Below are positions 21,307 through 32,397 of a stretch of 64,000 nt of DNA, piece by piece. Source of the stretch: Ceriagrion tenellum. Taxonomy: Eukaryota > Arthropoda > Insecta > Odonata > Coenagrionidae. The notes beneath the pieces were generated by a model. The model was not told the DNA's origin. It saw only the letters and a list, made by a program, of their open reading frames with translations, and did no database searches. Made by a program: the position numbers and the translations under genes. How positions within the stretch are numbered: the first letter of the stretch is position 1; each line of letters opens with the position of its first letter. Location of the stretch: the NCBI GenBank assembly GCA_963169105.1, contig OY720639.1, forward strand, positions 85,232,593-85,296,592. Direction: 5' to 3'.

Positions 21307-21420
21307 AAGAGATAATGTGGGGCGGAGGGATATTGATTACCGGGATAAGGGGGATTAAGCGGAAAAGGGGAAGAAAGAGAATGTGATTTTTGGACGGGAT
21401 GAACAGCATTAAGTCAATTA
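21306..21420 (+). mobile_element. Family A-type fragment, right half of the split copy
   Basis: Reads (one frame) IMWGGGILITGIRGIKRKRG, RKRM, FLDGMNSI. This aligns with VIRGDGLMKSVIEGRTLGRW, KRIGFMDRMKK of the copy at 55523-55825. It continues the half that ends at 20620. Confidence 0.6.
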
Positions 21421-21542
21421 AAGTATATTTTAAAATTAACTAAAGTGTTTAGCGCGGCTTCGCGATAACACCATGATGGTTTAGTACGACTAGTACGATC
21501 GGCTAGTACATCATGCCTCGTGTAAGCCCGTAGTAGCCGTTT

Positions 21543-21975
21543 CATTGTCCTTCAAGTTGGCCCAAAAGTTGAAAACGTGACGTCACTTCCTGAACGTGTT
21601 TAACGAAACGTGTGAACGAAATTTAGTACGGCTAGGTCGTCTCAATGTGGATTGGAACAAAGCCACAGTACAGAGGAAAGACACTTTTCAGAGGGAAAAT
21701 CAGAGAAGTTAAGGTGCCTCAAAAGCCTAGCTTGTCCGGTGGAAAATTACTATGTATTAAACTTGGCCGGTACCGCATTATACGTCAAGTTGGTCCAAAG
21801 TTTGAAAACGTGACGTCACTTAATGGACGTGGGAAAATTCAGTACGGTTAGTATGCCTCAATGAGGATTGGAACACGGCCACAGAACAGAGGAAAGACAA
21901 TTTTCAGAAGGAAAATCAGGGAAGTAAAGGTTCCTCAAAAACCTAGGTTGGCCGGCAGAAAACTCTCGCTAGTAA
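21543..21975 (+). repeat. Tandem repeat, 2 copies of about 216 bp
   Basis: The block ATTGGAACA..GCCACAG.ACAGAGGAAAGACA begins at 21652 and recurs at 21868. Upstream CAAGTTGG.CCAAA and GTTGAAAACGTGACGTCACTT (21572) recur at 21788-21815. Both copies keep an open frame starting MWIGTKPQYRGKT / MRIGTRPQNRGKT and continuing KIREVKVPQKP. An embedded TGACGTCA (CRE-like) palindrome occurs in each unit. They lie directly upstream of a family B 3' end. Confidence 0.8.
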
Positions 21976-21991
21976 ATAGTATAATCGAATC

Positions 21992-22440
21992 TTTTTCTAC
22001 ATTTACATCTACATACTACCCTGCGAATCGCCGCATGGGCGTGTGGCAAGGTGAGTATGGTCACCAGCCGTGTAAAGATGTAACGTTTTGGGAGGTGAAA
22101 TGGTGACGTGTAGTATGGAAGTGTATTTTTGGAGCTCAGTTTTTATTGTGATCGTTTATTGTGCGCGGAAAGAACGAGTTTTTGTGCCTATCTGTTCGGC
22201 AGTGTATCTAACTTATTTTATCGCTTTTGTCAGACCTAAAGAGGTAGTGTGGTGTCATGATAATATTCCCTGTGTCGCTCAGCAACACACCAGTTCTGAT
22301 TTTCTGAAGCAAGCCATGCCTAGCGTGTGCCTCTAATTCTCTAGGGGCTCCCACTTTAACCCCTCTAAAAGTTGTGAGACACTATATGTTCGCTCGTAGC
22401 AGCTTTTAACGAAGCGTGCAGTTATCCTTTGTATTTTATT
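21992..22440 (-). mobile_element. Family B retrotransposon 3' end
   Basis: On the minus strand the C-terminus (NIIMTPHYLFRSDKSDKIS, IHCRTDRHKNSFFPRTI, about 22270-22150) is followed by the 3' UTR and a TGTAGATGTAAATGTAG tail at 22010-21992. It is 5'-truncated near 22440. The coding part is frameshifted upstream of NIIMTP. It closely matches 36500-36730 and 47850-48236, so these three belong to one subfamily. Confidence 0.8.
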
Positions 22441-23440
22441 ATTTTTTTATTCAATCTTTATTCCCATGGAGGAACTGGACTGCTCTAGGATGATAAAATA
22501 TGACACGCCCATTTCCTGAGGGAGTGCACCAGTTCATTCTGCAAACACTCCCCACTTCAGTCTTCACGAGATGCATCAGTTTCACCGCGGGTATTCAGTT
22601 TCTACACTTTTTACCGCTACGCGGCGCAGCAAAGGCGGGCGCGGGGTCGTACATGACCAGCGTCAACCACAGATGCCGCACACCGGAGACCGCAACCACA
22701 CCATACGCATCCCCCACGGTCGCATGCACTCGAAAACGCGGATGAAGAAGCGGGCATGCATATATACACGCATAAAACGTATGCATGGTCGTATGGGAGA
22801 GAACGCACGCAGCATACGTAGTGAGATGGAGTCCGACACAGGTGCAGGTGTTCTTCCCGAGGCTTGCGAAATTCAAAGCCGAAATGTCAGAACGTACGAG
22901 TTCGCAGCAGACGTCAGCGCCCCTCCCTCCTCTTCCCCCCTACCCCTCATTGTTCATCTTGAATGGTCCATCTCATTGATGAAGATTGAGGGAACATTAC
23001 GTATTCAAGCTGTACATCGACAACCGAAATAGCACGACGAAATGGACGAATTAGCGGATGAAACGCAAGAATATAATAATAATTATGATACATTTTGTAT
23101 TTATGGAATCAAGTAGTATCTTTGATTGTATTAGGCACGATGTTTTAACTTCTGATATATCGTGGGGATAATAATAAACTGCAAGAGCTTCACATTATTG
23201 TATATTTGTCTATAATTTTTCAAATTTCGATCGTAATTAACAAGCTAACATTATTTTTTGTGGGCCAAAGTTGGAACTTACTGGAATATTATAAGTCACT
23301 TTCATAGTTTTTTACTATTCTAACGAAAAACATTTATAAACATGATGCTTTTTACATAAAAATACATTTTATTTTTTATTGTTTATAAAAATTCCTATAT
23401 TTTACTGTTTTTTGACAACAATACAACATTTAAAATGCAT
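22441..23440. other. No gene recognised; CpG-rich patch 22580-22960
   Basis: A plus frame of 153 codons (22571-23032) and overlapping frames on both strands cross a GC- and CpG-rich patch (GCTACGCGGCGCAGC, GGCGCGGGGTC). Amino-acid content is low-complexity and no motif or homologue is recognised. From 23040 the sequence becomes very AT-rich. It could be a host 5' exon, but nothing supports this directly. Confidence 0.35.
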
Positions 23441-23660
23441 CTCTGGGTCAAAATGACCCACAAGGGCGTTAAGGGTTAATTCTAAAAAACCTAATTTATG
23501 GATAATCCCAGGAAGGTGAAACATTATGACTGAAAATTTGTGCTAAAATAAATACAAGTCACGGGAGGAAATCCTGCTCTCAATCAACATGAAATTAAAA
23601 AAATGAATTTAAAATCACGTTTGGGTCAAAATGATCCGCCTGGGCGTTCCAGTGTTAAGG
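23440..23660. repeat. Two GGGTCAAAATGAYCC element ends
   Basis: GGGTCAAAATGACCC (a perfect palindrome around the centre) at 23445, followed by GGGCGTTAAGGGTTAA, recurs in diverged form at 23623 followed by GGGCGTTCCAGTGTTAAG. The GGGTTAA terminus resembles the ends of piggyBac-type non-autonomous elements. The opposite ends were not found, so these are solo ends or very diverged copies. Confidence 0.45.
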
Positions 23661-25980
23661 AAGGCAAGAATTTCGGGGAGAGAGAAAATGTTTTCACAAA
23701 TTTTTAATCTCATTTTAACTGAGATACACCTTCACCTCCCGATGATTGTCCTTGGGTCACTCTCATGCTCGTACCCTTATGATATAAAAACACTTCTTGA
23801 GTTATGGCGTTCTGCTGCTCATTCTGATGCTGCTTCAGCAGAAAATTTAACTTCATATGCACAACAAGGGCAGCTGAGATGCCCTCAAATTATTATATCT
23901 GCTGCTACGTCACATCCTCTGGAGAGGATACACTGGAGTAGGCTTAAAGTCACATGGTGGGGAGACTAAAGAAAATCCTCCAAGCCCAATCCCTAATATT
24001 TTATAGCTAAGGTTAAGTAATCTGAAGGACAAATACATTGCCGCAATAGGACAGGAAATAAATTGACTAAGGCAAGGAACTTAGCCGATGATTCACGGGA
24101 ACGGATGCCATGAACTCACCGCAATAACGGGTATCTCGAAGTTTCAGTAGAAATGGAGACCTTATCGCTCAACTGCCAGAAATTAAAAGAGGACGAACCT
24201 GTCACTTCACTCGCGAACGGTCCTTCGGGGAGGGGAGGAAAGGGAAAGAAGGGGAAAATCCGAATGCCGCGCGTCTGCCTGCGGTTGAAACCTTAACTAA
24301 AACTCACCCTCGAACTCCGCTGAGCGGTACTATCAATTAAAAAGTTACACCATCTCTATGGAGTAACTTTCGCGCATTTCGCACTCGGAATACATTTGCA
24401 GATCTTTATATCTATATACCTATAAATAGTTTTAAAATCAATATAGATAGAAAGTTTTGGTAAACAAAATACAAAACTATTTTTTAACGGAAACAACTGC
24501 AATTGCCAATAGAATGTTTTGCGTAAAGTTCTCTATCACCAGATTTATTGTCCTAATACAGAACTTAATCGTCCGGGTCAAGGTCCTTTTACCTAGGTCG
24601 GGTCTCCCCACTGTTCCATGCATGCATTCAGGTATTCTGACGTGGTTTCCACCTACACTACGAAAAGCATACAGTTTGTTTGACATTGTTGGTAACCCGT
24701 ATGCCATTAAACGGGTACCTGAGAACCCCTAAACCAATTAGCGAGCGATTATTTCGTCTTCCTCCCAATGAAAATTACTAGTAAACAAAGTATAGTTGTC
24801 GCAAAAGCTTTTGTCGCTGACGCTTTTGGGACAAGGATCTCAGAAGTTTAAAAACATTGCCTCACAGGGGAGGAATGTTGTATATTGTGAAGCGTCAGTA
24901 AGCAAATCATTTCTAATTGCTGCTAACCCTGTCAGGGTGTTGCCCTTTGGTGACTTATATTCATCGCAGTCTTGGGAATCTTTCCCACGATATGTACCTA
25001 TAGGTGTTTCAAGCACACGGAGCCTTAAGTTTGGCAACATAGGTCTCCACAAGGTCCATGCTGTCAACTGAATGTGGAATTCTCTAAAGCTCTGACGAAT
25101 ATCCTCCCCTTCCCGCGCATCTTGTCCCCTCCTTCGTGAATCCCTTCTCCAACCAAACCCTTTAGATATCGTCTATATCCCTCCCGGGGCACCAGTTCCC
25201 TGCGAGACTTTTTTCTTCCGACGGCGAGTGGTATTTCTTTTGTTCCCCTTACATTTTGGCTGCTTCCCCGCCCAACCTCCTCCCTCTCCCAGCCTATATC
25301 CAGTCCGCTGCTGACTCGGACGTGCTCAGAAAGCAACCACCCATCCTAACCCCTTGCTTTCTCTTTCTTCCACATCTGCACAAGTAATTTACCTCTTATG
25401 AGGGCCTTCCCGTTCCTCCATCGCATGACTTCGCGGTCGGAGGAGAGAAAGAGGGGGTTCCTTATCTGATGGCGGCGAACAAGGGGTGGGATCGGGGAGG
25501 GAATGAAGGAAGGAGAGAACGCCGACCCACGAGGGAAATGAACAAGATTGAGTAAAGTGGGTGGCGGTCGGTTTGGCCGGTCTTCCTCTCATCTTCCTCC
25601 CCCCCCCTCCGCCCTTCTCGTGGGAATTTGCCGGGCATGGTCGCTTCGACTCGGGAGAGATTCGGTTACCTGCTCTTACCTCAGATAGGGAGTTTTCTCC
25701 TCCTTCTCCATCCCTCCTCGAAGCCCTCTCGAAGCTCTTAGTCAGTGGCCGAGTTGAGCATTGGTGTTTTTAACGCCATAACTATTTCATTTCGCCCGAG
25801 TGCCTTTCGTTTTAGCGGTTTTCATCCGCGGCGAGGGAGATATCGGGGCTGTATTCATCGGAGCCCCTGCTCCCATTCCCGATGGCCTGAGTTCGAATTC
25901 TTGGGAAATTCTCAGCCCCTTACTGAATTACTTTCCAAGATTTTTGATGAATGATACAAGTTTGGACCAAATAAAAATGA
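23661..25980. other. No gene recognised; CpG-rich patch 25390-25880
   Basis: Plus frames of 112 (23631-23969), 91 (24457-24732) and 91 codons (24796-25071) have no recognisable domain. The patch 25390-25880 is GC- and CpG-rich (CCCCCCCCTCCGCCC, GGCGGCGAAC) with frames on both strands. These are the best candidates for host promoter or exon sequence in the window, without proof. Confidence 0.35.
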
Positions 25981-25983
25981 CTT

Positions 25984-26062
25984 TATTAACTCCACTGGAT
26001 TTTATTATTAGATTAATTAGCACGACCTGCGTTTCGACACTTGGTGTCATCATCAGCTTCAG
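25984..26062 (-). mobile_element. Penelope-like terminal fragment with hammerhead-like module
   Basis: The minus strand reads CTGATGATGACACCAAGTGTC then GAAACGCAGGTCGTGC (26056 to 26021), then AATAATAAAATCCAGTGGAG. GACAC and GTGTC can pair as a stem between CTGATGA and GAAAC. The same order of parts is found at 57064-57096, 57971-57999, 59452-59489 and 35331-35364, the last next to Penelope-like coding sequence. Confidence 0.6.
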
Positions 26063-26394
26063 ATTTTCAGTTCAGATTTTTTCGCGCGGTTATGCTCAAA
26101 ACTCCTTCACAGCGAAAGGTTTAATGCGATTCTGAAAAAATTACTGCAGTGACAATATGATTTATTTTATAAAATACTTATTTCGTCTCTTATGGATAAC
26201 TTCCACAAAGTAAGGGCTGTAACCATTTCCTTGGCGAAAATTTCCAGCCCTTTCGCATGGGAAATAGTACGAATACCCGGGAACTTCGGCTGAGAGAGCG
26301 GTGACTTTACTGTAGAATCCCGATCCATTTTTAAATGTGCCGTGTAGAGAGGTCTCAGGCAATAATAGATACTCCCTTCGTCAGATGAGTTGTT

Positions 26395-26970
26395 TGGGTA
26401 GTTAGAGCGGAATATCATTTCACCAGGAAACCAATATATTTGGTTTAATTAAAAAAAAAATATCTCGCCCTTCCAAAGATACCAACATAACAGCCCCTTA
26501 CCGAACTACTTTCCGAGATTTTCTGCAAATAATACCAGCCATTTTACGTGGGTAATGGTACGTGTATGCCCTCCAAAGAGACATTTTTTAAAAAATAAAG
26601 AATATCTAACACCTAGATCTCGAACAAAAAATGACAGGGTGTAGTCTGTATATTTTCTCATGCATTTTTTTTAATACATCATACTGGTACCGCAGTAATT
26701 TTTTTCAGAATCGTTTAAAACCTTCCACTGTGAAGGAGTTTCGAACATACCGCGTGAAAAAAAGAGTCAAACCAAAGACTTATGTGCATATTATTATGTG
26801 ATTACTTAGAATTTCAGTCATATATAAGTATATAATTATTAATTGTACTTTTAATAATGCAATGTTTAACTCATTCTTTTACACATGCAAAAATTAAAAC
26901 TCATTATTCTTATATGGACTCCATTATGACTTGGGAACTAGCTCGCTCAAACTACCGTGAGATGGCTCTA
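26395..26970 (+). mobile_element. Family D element, full-length but diverged
   Basis: It begins GGGTAGTTAGAGCGGAATATCATT and ends CTCGCTCAAACTACC, imperfect inverted complements of each other. The interior matches the copy at 34514-35066 throughout (ACTACTTTCCGAGATTTTCTGC, GGTAATGGTACGTGTATG, CACCTAGATCTCGA, ACAGGGTGTAGTCTGTAT). No coding sequence. The outer TTAA bases have decayed here. Confidence 0.7.
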
Positions 26971-27375
26971 GCTTGACTATGTGAGCCAGGCAAAATACCA
27001 AATTACAATTTTTTATGAAGTCCGTTTAAAAAAATTTTCTTGGCTGATAAACGGGTTACCTATTTAAAACCAAAATAAAAGAACAGAATCTGCAGATTAT
27101 GCATCGGATACATTGTTAATGACAACGTTTTTCCAGCCGCGATAACCTGATCACGGTTCTACATAACGCGAGCGATCGCGATAACGTTGATTTCATTTGC
27201 GCCAATCAGGGCAAAGGCTTGACCGTCATTCTTCAAATTTTTGTGAGGTGCTTCTAATCACTAGTTTTAATTGATGGAGTGCGGTCTTGAGAAAATAACT
27301 GTGAGCGTTGTCTTTCTAGAGCGGTCTGCTGTTTTGGATAACGGTTAGAACAACAAGCATGAAGGAATCGTACAG

Positions 27376-27991
27376 CTCCCCTGAATATCGACCAACCATG
27401 TGTATATAACCAGCCAATTTTTTTCCTCCTTCAAAACGCGCCTGGTACAATGATGCATATATACACATTTCAATTGGTGTGTCCTCTTGTTGCTTCTAAT
27501 TGTATGTTCACTCATTGTCAAACTGTGATACCCTAGCGGCTTTCGTTACGCGTAGTCTGATGCAAATATCGGGTCTCTCTCCATTTCCCTCATAATCTTG
27601 AGCTATTCAACCTACCCACCTATCGCTGTTAGAACAACATACTGCAAAGAGGTGAAAAACAACTTAATGTGGAGATTTATGCATTATAAAGCAAGTAATC
27701 TCTATCTTAGCGAAGTATTATTTAGTTTATGATGGTCCAGAAGATTATTAGATATGCGTGTAGAAAAGAACGGAAATAATATATCTACGTCTCTGGATGT
27801 ATTTTTGGCATGCGTTGGCATGGTAGCGAGTTGGTTTTATGGCGATGAACAGCCAACTTGATTCGTGAGCGATCTTTGGTGCCGAGAATTGTTACGATAC
27901 GTAAAGTCTCTTCGGATTGGAATCTTTTCTATTTTTTTCCCTCGTACGAGTCTCATTTGGCAGGAGTCGATTCTCTTTCGTGGCAATTTTC
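27376..27991 (+). repeat. Dispersed repeat R, complete unit
   Basis: The left half (27376-27712) recurs inverted at 32060-32397, and the right half (27714-27991) recurs directly at 36731-37011, each at high identity (for example TTTTTCACCTCTTTGCAGTA; GGCATGGTAGCGAGTTGG). Only this copy has both halves joined. It contains an 81-codon plus frame at its right end without a recognisable motif. No terminal repeats were found, so its nature is unknown. Confidence 0.75.
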
Positions 27992-28319
27992 ACGGCTCTA
28001 GCTCCCTTCTCGAGGATCTTCCTTTATTGAATACCGCGGTTTCTCGTCTCCTCCCACTTTCTATATCGTTCGCCATATCCTCCCTGGTCGTGTCGGCGGA
28101 GAGAATGTGATGAGATCAAGATGCGTTACACCCCTCCCTTCACTCTTGAGCTGGAAGGCTTTTACTACTGTCTGTAAAAAAAGCGAGATGCTCGAGTTTG
28201 AGATTCTTTATCTTCTAAACTACGAAACAGATTTGAATGCAGGGAAATGCATCTGAGAGCTCTACTCTATTTCAACGTTTGCTGAAATGCAATAAACATT
28301 TTTGCTGCTTTTGCTGCAC

Positions 28320-28545
28320 TATAAGGTAGCTTGAGCGAGATAGTTCTCTAGTCACAATGGAGACCATATTCGAACTATACCTTTCAATTTCAGCAGCTCT
28401 AGCAACCATGAATTAAATATTGCATTATATATTGTGCAAGAATATACTTTAATATGGCTAAAATTTTGAGTACTTAAATACAAATATATCCATATAAGTC
28501 ATTAACTTGGCTCATTTACCAACTCCTTCGACGCTCTCTTATTTT
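28320..28545 (-). mobile_element. Family D element, terminal fragment
   Basis: The plus strand opens with ATAAGGTAGCTTGAGCGAGATAGTTCTCTAGTCACAATGGAG, the complement of the right end of the D copy at 34514-35066, and continues to GTCATTAACTTGGCTCAT (about 28498). The remaining two-thirds is missing. Confidence 0.6.
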
Positions 28546-29339
28546 AAAACTCAACTTATTAACCTCTTCTAGGTAAAACATACTTGTACCGATGAATTAT
28601 CCTTATTACGTGGGTAATTTGATTGAAAAATATTTGCTATGTTTAGTGTAAGCAATCGAATACAATCTTTTTACACTATTTATTTCGTAAAATTGAACTG
28701 CAAATTTTATGGTGTGAAATTCACTAATTAGAGAAACTCGGGAGAATATTGATAGGCATTCTTCTCTCTAATTGACTGCAATTTATCTGTGAAAAAAATG
28801 AAATCGTTGGACAGGAAATCTCATCCAGAATTCATTGGTGTTGAAAATTGAGGTACCAATCCATCTCGGTCGAGTCATTAGCAAACAATTTTATGTCGAC
28901 TAAAATTCAAAACGTGTTAGTTCGAAAGAAATATCGCACCAATGGACTCCTATGACAGGAAAAAAGCCTTTATATAAGTTTGTTCGTCGATTGAAACGCA
29001 TATTTTCTGTTTATTCTTTATATTTAAAGCATTGCCATTCATGAAAACAACATTTTTGTAACAATACACACAAGGAACGGAGTTGAATGTTTGTTCTGAC
29101 ATCGCAGATACGGTGGAGCCCTCTTAATTTAGGAGGTATGTTACACCCCTGTCAAAATTCAACTCTCGTCAAATTTGTGCTTTGAAGCATCCTATATCTG
29201 ATAAACAAGATTTCTCACTGATAAACATTGAATGAGTTTTTCTCACACCTTTCTTCACTCTCTGTGGTTCTTAAATGCTTATTTTGTTGTATATCGTTTT
29301 TTATGCTTATATTGTTGTATATTGTATATTGTGAGAGCT
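28546..29339. other. No gene recognised
   Basis: AT-rich DNA with no long frame and no repeat matched elsewhere in the window. Confidence 0.4.
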
Positions 29340-29463
29340 GAAAATCCCATTGTTCTTGATAATTTTTTTTTTATAATTGTTTTTGATAACTTTTGTTTTA
29401 GATAACTTTTGTAATGCTCTTAGGGGTGATGTACCCAGAGCAAATAAAGCATTCTTATTCTTA
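29340..29463 (+). mobile_element. Possible non-LTR 3' UTR with CTTATT tail
   Basis: The segment ends GGGGTGATGTACCCAGAGCAAATAAAGCATTCTTATTCTTA. AATAAA followed by a short CTTATT tandem is the form of a non-LTR element 3' end. The coding part is absent. The overlapping 104-codon minus frame has no motif. Confidence 0.4.
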
Positions 29464-29837
29464 TATCTGAAGCTCTTGCGACTACAGAGGCTTTTTTCTC
29501 CAGCGACGATATTTTAAAAATCGCAAAGTTATGGGTAGGTGAAAGAATCCCGACATGTGTACGAACCACGCGATTGTTACCAAAGCAACGAATATTATAG
29601 GCATGATAATGTATTATGGATTGCGATCTCGTTGCCAAAAACTGTTGTCTAGAATTCCGCAAAAATAAATAACTTTTTGGAAAGTGGTGCCGCCTAATAG
29701 ACGAAAGATGAGTTGATGAAAGACGGAAGTTCAAATGTAAATACAGTTGGCAGATTGTAAATAAACACGTCTTACCGGTTTGGCCATGAATTTCAAATTT
29801 CCCAAATTATTATTTGGATGCATTGGTTTTTACTTAC

Positions 29838-29995
29838 AGTGGGGGTAAATGAGGCAAAAGAGGTTTGCAAGGATAGGTCAGTATGGAGGAAATTATTGAA
29901 GCAGAGTTAGGTGTACAAATATGCATTTATGAGTGAACCATTTTCACTGCGCCTACCCCGGAAGGGAACGGCGTGATGGGTATGTATGCAGTAAT
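29838..29995 (+). mobile_element. Family E retrotransposon 3' fragment
   Basis: Plus-strand match to the family E segment at 4793-4655 (minus): AAATGAGGCAAAAGAGGTTTGC, GGATAGGTCAGTATGGAGGA and CGGAAGGGAACGGCGTGAT. This encodes the EAKEVCKDRSVWRKLLKQS-like tail. It is short and 5'-truncated. Confidence 0.65.
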
Positions 29996-30784
29996 CATAA
30001 TGTAGCGGATTAAAAATGTAGTACTACACGCGGGGCGTGATTATACACATGTTTAATATCGTCCGGTCTACAGATATATTTAACCTCTCCAAATTTAACT
30101 ACACTATTGCACATCTTCTTAGCACTTCGTGAATATCGCTATACGGAAATTTAATAATAATGCGAGGTGACTTCATGAGTATTCCCAATGGCCATCGTTG
30201 CAATGTAGGTAAAAGGAATGCACTTACCGCCACCATGAACAGATTCTTATTTTTCAATCCAAGTCTCCTATTTTGTATTCTCGTAGACGCATACCCTGTT
30301 TTTCAGCCTGGTACGAAGCAAGTTCTGTCCAAACAAGGCATTCTAAATTCTTTATTTAGGCAAAACAGGGTAAATGCATTCCAATTGCAATCGAATTCTG
30401 GCAAACAACGTAGTCGGCACACGATGAACGTTTCATTAACCTCTTACTGATTTCCTGTGATAGATATTTCCTCTCTAGCATTTAAAAAGTAAATTTTACA
30501 TAGCAAAAATAGCAAGATATTATTCAAAGCATTAACTAATTCATATCTCCTCGATCGTTATTGAATATTCACCACAGTCTCATGTCAGCAACAATTAACT
30601 GCGTCTATTTACAATAACAACAGAAAAGACTCAAATCGAAGTCGCGCGAAGGACTGGGTGAACTAAAAGTGGAAATTTAGGCAACACGTATCCTAGGCAA
30701 CAATGCCAAAGATCCGAATCCATAATATATATTCATGATTATAGGCATCACTGCGAGGTAGTTTTCCATCATGGGAAGGAATGG
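29996..30784. other. No gene recognised
   Basis: A 96-codon plus frame (30160-30450) has a hydrophobic stretch (FLFFNPSLLFCILVDAYPVF) but no recognisable family. It is flanked by repeats on both sides. Otherwise AT-rich. Confidence 0.35.
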
Positions 30785-30862
30785 AACAATTGTTAAAATT
30801 TTATTCAAGTTTCTACGCAAACGGCGCGGGTTTCGACACATTGCGTCACCTTTCGCCGGTGG
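30785..30862 (-). mobile_element. Penelope-like terminal fragment with GACGC/GTGTC stem
   Basis: The minus strand reads GGTGACGCAATGTGTCGAAACCCGCGCC (30849 to 30822) and later a TTGAATAAAATTTTAACAATT segment. The GACGC/GTGTC stem before GAAAC corresponds to the stems of the other modules, with GU pairs. The CTGANGA box is degraded. Low-grade match. Confidence 0.4.
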
Positions 30863-31337
30863 AGACGAAGAGAATCATCTTCACCTGAAAATGAGTTGGT
30901 GTTTCGTAAACCGTGTTGTTAGAAGCACAAATCTGTTTCGAATTCTGAGAGACTCATTTTTTCCCCTCTATCTTTTGTTTTTTCCTTGTTCTTTCATTTC
31001 TCAAGAACATCCGACAATCTCTTAGAAAATGACATTTTTTCTCCTTTCAAATGAGTGAAGAGTGCATGATAACCTTTAAATCTAGGACTTCGAAATACCA
31101 CTGGCTTCAACTGCATAAAGTTCAAGGGCAGAGAAATTATATACACGAGCTAGATTACGCGTTAAACACAGTGATTCTCATAAAAGTCCACTTGAATCGT
31201 GGTGGTAGAATCAGATAGATAGAAACAATGGCCTAAAGGCGTGTTCACATGATGCATGTACTCCCGCATAGGGTATTTCATTCCCAATATCAAAATCCAA
31301 TATCTTAAAATGTTGGAAATGGACTAATATCAATCAC

Positions 31338-31412
31338 CTGTATCGATTATTATTGTATCGTATCGATGTATCGATGTATGTATTGATGTATGTATCGATG
31401 TGTAGCGATGTA
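31338..31412. repeat. Simple repeat, GTATCGAT-type
   Basis: Imperfect tandem of TATCGATG/TATGTATCGATG words. Confidence 0.8.
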
Positions 31413-31495
31413 TCGATGACTACTGAATATTGGAATATTGGAAATAATGAAAAAATGAAATACTGGTATGTTGGAAAATATTGAACGTAGCGATA

Positions 31496-31801
31496 TTAAC
31501 CCTTTGAGTTATGTGTTTTCTGCCGGATGACCCCCAGGAGTGAGTATTTTTGAGAACGTAGTGACTATCATTATAATATAGATGGTAGCACTCTTCAGAG
31601 ATACTTTATATTGATAATCATGCTCACCAGACTCCGGCATAGATGGCATAGACAAGTGCTAATATGCTTCCGAAGAGGACACATATATGTACGCCTTCAC
31701 TGCTCTAGCTCAAACTTACAGGTCGCACATGTACGATCGTACTCCAGATGGCCAGGAGGCCCGAGGACGTACATGTACGTTTGTACTACTCAAAGAGTTA
31801 A
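31496..31801. mobile_element. TTAA-flanked non-autonomous element
   Basis: TTAA at 31496-31499 and 31798-31801 bounds a 306-bp unit. Its ends TTAACCCTTTGAGTTA and TACTCAAAGAGTTAA are inverted complements. Its interior carries repeated CACATGTACG/TACATGTACG palindromic words (31680, 31727, 31770). The TTAA target and CCCTTTGAG ends resemble piggyBac-derived MITEs and the element at 47413-47652. A 92-codon frame over it is not a transposase. Confidence 0.75.
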
Positions 31802-31884
31802 CAAGCATAACATGAATAGGTCGAATTGTGACAATAGGCAGACAGTAACTCTTTCTCATTATATTCTCTACTTTATTATTTATG

Positions 31885-32062
31885 GATGATGTAAATATTG
31901 ATGTTCTTATTTAAGCACGATATTTTGAATCTGTCGTAGTAGTCTTTGTATCCCTTGCATGTTGGAACGATTGACGATAGCATGTTTCTTGGGTATTAGA
32001 TTTTTAATTGGCGCTTTGCATGTGTGGTGCGCGGGTTTCAATGTAATTTCGGTGTTCTACTA
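31885..32062 (+). mobile_element. Family B 3' UTR fragment
   Basis: Inverted match to 18375-18195 (for example AGTAGTCTTTGTATCCCTTGCATG, GGGTATTAGATTTTTAATTGGCGC, GTGTGGTGCGCGGGTTT). It contains only 3' UTR sequence and stops at TGTTCTACTA, where repeat R begins. No tail is present. Confidence 0.75.
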
Positions 32063-32397
32063 CGATCGAGATTACTTGCTTTATAATGCATAAATCTCCA
32101 CATTAAGTAGTTTTTCACCTCTTTGCAGTATTTTGTTCTAACAGCGATAGGTGGGTAGGTTGAATAGCTCAAGATTATTAGGGAAATGGAGAGAGACCCG
32201 ATGTTTGCATTAGACTAGGCGTAACGAAAGCCGCTAGGGTATCACAGTTTGACATTGAGTGAACAACAATTAGAAGCAACTAGAAGACGCCAATTGAAAT
32301 GTGAATATATGCATTATTGTACCAGGCGCGTTTTGAAGGAGAAAAAAAATTTATTAGTGACTCGTATGGTTCCGATATTCATATTCCCCTGGTAACG
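32062..32397 (-). repeat. Repeat R, left half, inverted copy
   Basis: Complement of 27376-27712 (TTACTTGCTTTATAATGCATAAATCTCC, GATAGGTGGGTAGGTTGAATAG, GTAACGAAAGCCGCTAGGG). It joins the family B fragment at its left edge. Confidence 0.85.

Noticed and set aside
22571..23032. 153-codon plus frame as a gene
   Set aside because: Lies in a CpG-rich patch with long frames in several phases; low-complexity composition and no recognised motif.
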